Source of the DNA: Dipteris shenzhenensis
Taxonomy: Eukaryota > Polypodiophyta > Polypodiopsida > Gleicheniales
Reading direction: 5' to 3' (one strand)
Assembly: GCA_047967505.1 (NCBI GenBank)
Contig: CM106539.1
DNA length: 64,000 nt
Shown piece after piece: positions 58,901-64,000 of the stretch (position 1 is the first letter of the stretch; each line of letters begins with the position of its first letter). Below the pieces are notes generated by a model, which did no database searches, was not told the origin of the DNA, and worked only from the letters and a program-made list of their open reading frames with translations. The position numbers were made by a program, and so were the translations under genes.

Positions 58901-60045
58901 TATCATCAAAATTCTCATGTTCATGAGAGCAACTGCCAGTATGGGAGATGTATCAGCTTAGCACAACTTTCCACCTCTTTTGGCTTTGACTACTTGTGGA
59001 GGGAGTGCAATAATTGACGGTGGAATCTGAGTACCAAGTTGAGCAATCTACCCATTGAATCTAGATCAGTGCTTCCAGAATACATTCCAGTCCTGGCTTC
59101 CTTTATGGAGACATTGCCTGCTTCTTAGCTTGACTAATCACCAACAATGGAGCTGCTTCAACAACCTTCGGATCATTTCTTGGTAAGGGAATTTTGAACT
59201 TCCCTTGTGCAATCTCGGACTCTAGTTGAACAATCGGCTCCGCAAACTGCACTTTGCATGATCCTCGTGATGCCTTCTCGAACTCGGCTAGCTTCATCAA
59301 GGGTGGCTCCTCTACCACCAAATCTCGAACTTGTCATTGCACTTGCTCCTGTACTGGCCAATCCCGCATCTCGTCGCCTTTGGTCGGACCCTATAGCCTT
59401 GTACCCGCACGGGTGATTATATTAATTTTCGGGCATACTGATGGGTCATCCTCCATGATGTGCACCATGGAGGTACTTGGCATTTTTCTTGTCAACTTTT
59501 TTTGCTCTGCTCCATGCCGATCCCATTCCTAAGCATCCAAGCATTCATTCTGCCAATGGCCTTCTCCCAAGTAGAGCAAGCATGTTTTCGGTCAATTTTG
59601 GCGACGACTGCCGCCATCGTGTCCATGACCACAGCCATCACCGCCATCACCTCATTGGAATGTCGATTAGGGTTGATCCTCTTGCACATAAGATGCACTC
59701 GGATCTTGCTTATCAGAAGATGGCCAATGCGATTGACCAATTGTTGTTGGCCGTGATCGTTACAATGGCAACCTGCTGCATTCTGGGTGTTGGTCAAGCA
59801 GATCACACACCAATTCTTATTGCAGGCATACTCCACTGCGGAATGACTTGGATTTCAAGAGTGAGTGCACCATAATACTTTCAAACCTTTGACAACTGAT
59901 CCATCTCTGGAAGCCATTAGAATGACCTTACCCCCTTTTGAGGCTCTCCGGGTCTTCTTCTTCGCTTCCGAGTCAAACTCCTTCATATTAGTTCTTCAGG
60001 GCTTTCTTCGGAATTGTCAGCATTCAAATCTTCATCGCTATCATG
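58901..60045 (-). pseudogene. Gypsy gag-pol linker region, degenerate
   Basis: This lies between the recognisable gag and protease. A frame at 59103-59321 (AEFEKASRGSCKVQFAEPIV) and pieces around 59500-59840 look like coding DNA of the polyprotein, but I see no clear zinc knuckle. Frames shift repeatedly. Confidence 0.5.
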
Positions 60046-60651
60046 TTACTTCTTATATTTTGCTGATTTCTTCTTGGCTTTGCTCTTTGAGGACTTGCGG
60101 TTCTTAGCCACTCTGCCATGCACAGAATCTCCTGCTTGCACCGCTTGTGTCACGACCGCAGTGAGTCTCGTTTGTGTCCGATCTACTGTAGCCAAACTCG
60201 TCTGCAATGTGCTGGACAGCCCCAAAATGAAGTAGTCATTCAGCACCTCTTGAGCAAGCCAAGTCGCTTGTTGCACACATTGCTGAAGTAAATGGAATTT
60301 GGCTACATAATCCTCCACATCTTGATCTCCCTGATCCAACCGCCACAGTCTTTTGAGAGTTTGCGGTATCGTTTTCTCTTTATAAAACCATCTCAAGAAT
60401 GCGGTGGGGATGAGATCATATGAGACCGAGGTTGATTCAAACACTGCCTCTTGTTTGAGTGGTACCATAGGTAGCGGGTTGTTGACTGCATACACATTCT
60501 CAAAATGTCGGACATGAGCATTTGGGTCATCATATTTTTTCCCCAAAAACTTGGCATACTTGACATGACCTACCATTACTGCACCGCCAATGTTCAGTGC
60601 TCCTCCTCGTGATGGTCCTCCTTGATCGAAGATGTTGCGCAAAGTAGCCAA
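60046..60651 (-). CDS. Gypsy gag
   Basis: A 201-codon frame starting MATLRNIFDQGGPSRGGALN. It contains NAHVRHFENVYAVNNP, a YDLIPTAFLRWFYKEK segment and LWRLDQGDQDVEDYVAKFHL, which match the retrotransposon Gag capsid pattern (W-L...Q-G-x-x-x-V-x-D-Y...F). It ends with a Lys-rich tail. It lies upstream of the pol remnants in the same orientation. The frame is open, but the downstream pol is dead, so it is a surviving part of a defective element. The start is the first ATG of the frame. Confidence 0.75.
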   Translation of the reverse strand: MATLRNIFDQGGPSRGGALNIGGAVMVGHVKYAKFLGKKYDDPNAHVRHFENVYAVNNPLPMVPLKQEAVFESTSVSYDLIPTAFLRWFYKEKTIPQTLKRLWRLDQGDQDVEDYVAKFHLLQQCVQQATWLAQEVLNDYFILGLSSTLQTSLATVDRTQTRLTAVVTQAVQAGDSVHGRVAKNRKSSKSKAKKKSAKYKK

Positions 60652-61502
60652 AACTACTATCGGAGATGATCATGCACTCAACACCCTAAATCCATCCAAC
60701 GAAACTTGTACCCACTGCCCTGAACGTAGCCAAGGCGGTGAGAGTGAATGTGAAGGCATTCCTTGACGACGATCAACTCTGCCTAGAGAACCCTGAGGCA
60801 TACCATCTCCATGCTCGAGATCACTCCTCCTTCATCTCGTAACAGTGTCATTGGTGTCAAAGGATCAGGAGGACCCTGTGAACGTGTTCGCATGCATGCC
60901 TACTACTGAGAAGATAGCAAGTGCAGAATGCACTCCCAAGACTAGTGGATGAGATTCTTCACAAGGTTTTCCACACTTGCTCGACTGTAAGTAGGGTGTT
61001 GGGGATTTGTCCACATCCAATGGAGCCCATCTTGAAAGCTACATATGTGCCGTCTCACTGCTACAATCTCCTCCTGCACCTCCAATTGAGTGCGTGTCAA
61101 TATGTGCAACCTTCCATGCATCGTGCCTCCATAGTTGCAATAAGGAGAGAATGACATGAGCTCTCGAACACCCTACTGAAAGCAGATTAATCATCGCTAG
61201 ATCATGAACTCTTTTCATGCATAGTAAGAATGCGCATGTGATCGCCAATGTGTAGCGTCATAATACTGTGCAGACACTATGGGGAAATAGGAATGAACAA
61301 ACTATGCAACATCTACTAAAGCAATACAGAGGACATGATAATAGGATCACAACAATGCATAACTCTGTATTCTTGAAGCAAGAGCTCATACAACATATGG
61401 AAAGAACAGAGATGGAATTCTAGTAATAGCATGCATATAAGAACCGACTGTCGGTTAGTGATCGTTGAAGACTCGAACCGCTTGGAGGACAAAACCACCA
61501 AT
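60652..61502 (-). other. Gypsy 5' leader, no gene
   Basis: This lies between the gag start and a possible LTR edge. Short frames carry no motif. A standard primer-binding site is not evident: the minus strand just inside the putative LTR reads ATTGGTGGTTTTGTCC, which I cannot match to a tRNA with confidence. Confidence 0.4.
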
Positions 61503-63806
61503 TGTTGTGGCTAACCTACCCACACACACCCCTCGTAGTCATTGCTGCTAACCCACATGGTTATGCAATAACAAGTAGGATACATGAAAAGGGATAGAAG
61601 TATCTGAAAGATCAATTTAAGGCTTGAGAGAGAAATAAGTGAGCGAGAAGTGAGGGTTTCGAGAGTACAATAAAAAGACTTAGAGTGAAGAAATAATGAT
61701 ATTAGAGCTAGGGAAGGAAAAGGAAAGAATGGAGGGAAGCAAAAGGTGAAAGTGGATTGATTTGAGTGTTTGGGATAGAAGAGTTTTTGAAGTGATAAGA
61801 ATCGAATAGTTTAGTGGGGGAGAGATTTTTTCTCAAGCAAGAAATGAAGTGAGTCAAGAAGCCATAATGACTTTACTATGTGCAACCGTCCAAAGTTGTA
61901 GAGGGGAAACATGATTATGTGTGTTTAAGAATTGACAAAACCCCATTTCATAGTGAAATAAAAATAATTTTGGTAAGGGACACTAGAATTTTAACAAAAT
62001 TCTCTAACCATGTAGGTGAAACATGTACAAAAAGTTCTAGAGGTAGGCAATTTGCAAAAGGTTTGTAGAATGCTTGACTATATAAACAAGTTTTTCTTTG
62101 ATAAGGCATATAAAGCATCACTTCTATTGAAGAGGGGAGTCTACATACATGCCACCATCCAATAAGAGAAACGTGGTGAGAGCTTGCTTAAACCTTAGTT
62201 GGGAAGACAGGTGTCATAAACACCCCTGCCTTGTTATCAGGGGCACAATCAAAATTAACACTTAACCACAAACAGATTAAGCTTGATTTAAACTTATGAG
62301 TGTCGAGTAGAATGGAGTAACCATGAGTGGATTTGAGCTTTTGAGATTATAGAGGATGAATTTGGAAATTTGTAGAAGTAAATAATAATTTAAAATCCAT
62401 GGGAAAAAGGGTTATGAATTTGAATAAGTGAGTGAGATTTACGTCATGAAAAAAAAAGAAAAGGGTTTTTTTGGAAGATGAGCTTTTTAAAGCTAATTAA
62501 TGAAATGAAAGCATTAAATATTTATCATAAGAACATAGGGAAGGGTATATGAATTTCAACAAATTATATTTAATAGATTAAAAGTAAGAGAGAATAAAAA
62601 ATATTTTTTAAAGAGTGGAAATTAATAAGACAATATTGAGGTGTGGTAGAGATAGACATTTAATAAGGAAAATAAGTAAGTGAGAAGAGAGTAAAGTAAA
62701 ATCTTATTAAAATAGAAGTAGAAAGCTTTTTTCTAAAAATACCAATTATAGTTATAGGTCACATTAAAGTAAGTACTAGAGGTGTAATTTAGGGGAGGAA
62801 AGGAAACAAAATAAAGCTTAAAAGAACAGAGGGGGGAAGGGGGCAGCAAGGGAGGGAGGGGCAAAAGGAAATAGTGAAAAAATAAGGCATAGATAATGGA
62901 AAAACGTTTTGGGGAAATAAAAAGGAATAGAACTTAAAGATAATGAAAAAAATGGAAAAGGAGCTAGAAATATAGGGGGGAAGGAAAGGAATTAACTCAA
63001 AGTTATAAGAATGGCGGTTGTTATAAGTTTTAGAATGAAAAAGTGGAAAGTAGGGAAAGGACTTGATCATCCATTGAAGCAGTGTGGCGAGAGGTGATAG
63101 ACCAGCTGCTAACATGCGTTGGCAGTGGAAAACCAAGAAGGGAGGTAGGGGTAAATGGTGGTACATGATGGGTCACAAGCGATGATGGGTAGAAGATACT
63201 ACTGGCATGAATGGCACTAATAGTGAGGAGTTCTTAGAAAGGGGGGGAAGAGAGGCCGCAGATGGTAGAGCCGGTGAGATCATTTTAGCAAAGGAAGGTA
63301 ATGAACTAGGCAACTGAGCAGGGGAGAAAAGCATGGTGGAGAGTGAGAGGGGGGAAGGGGTTATAAGTAGATGGTAATAAGTAATAAGAGTGAGAGGGGG
63401 GGAAGGGGTTATAAGTATATGGTAATAACTAAGTTGGTAGTCGATTATAGGTAGGAGAACAATCAAAACTTAGGTAGGACTGTGGAATTCAAGAGGACAG
63501 CAATCAGGGGCCAAAACGTCAGCAGTCGAGGGGGGAAGACGAGGCAGTATGTCCATCGGGTGGGTGGGGTTGGGCTGTTTGGTTGGGGTTTTGCTTAGTT
63601 AGTTAGGGAGATAACTTAGCAATTAATGGTTAGAAGGAGAGGTAGTTAGGAAAAGTATTGTTAGGGAGAGAAAAAGGGGGGAAATTAGGAAAAATTAGAG
63701 TGAACTTAGGAGAAAACTAGGTTTAAAAAGGGGGGAAAGGGGGAATAGGGGAAAATTAGACAAAATTAGGGCTAATAAGGCAAAATAGGGATAGATAGAG
63801 ATAGAG

Positions 63807-63874
<68 letters not shown>

Positions 63875-64000
63875 CTTTAGATCTTGTCAAGTGTCCCAAA
63901 GCTTGCTCCCATATGAGGTAGGTTTTGTGGCATCTTCCCAGCTAAGGGATGAGTAGTAGATCTAGTCATAGGGAATGATTTGGTGATGGCATCATGAATC
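61503..64000 (-). repeat. Possible Gypsy 5' LTR start and low-complexity tail
   Basis: TGTTGTGGCTAACC at 61503 could be the inner edge of the Gypsy 5' LTR (minus strand ends CCACAACA). No second copy is seen in the window, so this is unproven. The rest is AT-rich then purine-rich without a gene. Minus-strand frames at 62789-63166 and 63173-63466 are low-complexity artefacts. A ~50-bp tandem duplication (GGGGAAGGGGTTATAAGTA) lies at about 63350-63425. Confidence 0.35.
63786..63872. repeat. GATA/GA microsatellite
   Basis: Compound simple repeat: GATAGA and GATA units followed by about 23 GA dinucleotides. Confidence 0.95.

Noticed and set aside
61440-61510. tRNA-like GGTTCGAGTC on the minus strand near the putative Gypsy LTR
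   Set aside because: Only one arm-like motif is present, no cloverleaf can be drawn by eye, and its orientation does not suit a primer-binding site.
62789-63466. Minus-strand frames of 97 and 125 codons
   Set aside because: Purine-rich low-complexity DNA giving Ser/Pro/Phe/Leu-rich translations; no motif or initiation context.

Overview
The window looks like repeat-dense nuclear DNA of a land plant. The evidence is TTTAGGG-type telomere-like repeats, a plant-style PP2C phosphatase exon, Copia elements primed by initiator-Met tRNA, a Ty3/Gypsy element and a CACTA-like DNA transposon. A fern, lycophyte, bryophyte or gymnosperm is plausible, but I cannot name the species. No gene in the window is demonstrably intact. 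Almost every recognisable coding region is a transposon gene, a broken gene or a gene interrupted by an insertion.

Layout, left to right. A PP2C exon (577-774) is interrupted by a decayed minus-strand Copia element (775-6565), which itself carries a 246-bp MITE. Two more copies of that MITE follow (7941-8185, 8574-8821); the third splits an OTU-protease-like pseudogene. A 297-bp element with 9-bp target duplications lies at 11275-11571, and its second copy is at 31910-32205. Between them is a 19.5-kb tandem array (12122-31590). It has two copies of a ~348-bp unit A and 54 copies of a ~351-bp GC-rich unit B. The whole array starts with TG, ends with CA and is flanked by a 5-bp duplication TTTCT, so it appears to have grown inside a single LTR-like insertion. 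The locus receiving it is a short tandemly repeated sequence whose next copy shows the empty site.

After 32.5 kb come AT-rich spacer, a CT-rich minisatellite, coding-like remnants and an unrecognised gene broken by 10-bp microduplications (35701-36825). From 37035 to 55916 lies the second large structure, an 18.9-kb element with identical 27-bp terminal inverted repeats. It is flanked by a 4-bp duplication CTCC and inserted in an open frame continuous with a minus-strand Gypsy pol. Inside it are a broken ~1,150-codon unknown gene (minus), a 2-kb GC-rich island, a family of palindromes with half-site CCTRTTGC, and a young nearly intact Copia element (44236-50138). Further right are a large foldback bounded by outward-oriented telomere-like repeats (about 51650-53170), an exon resembling the C-terminus of En/Spm-associated plant transposases, and a plus-strand two-part gene (53723-55383).

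The right end is a minus-strand Gypsy element (gag, protease, RT, RNase H, integrase, about 60651 down to 55917) with a possible LTR beginning at 61503. The tail is low-complexity, purine-rich sequence. Order of events by nesting: Gypsy, then the 18.9-kb element, then the young Copia; and the older Copia before one MITE copy.
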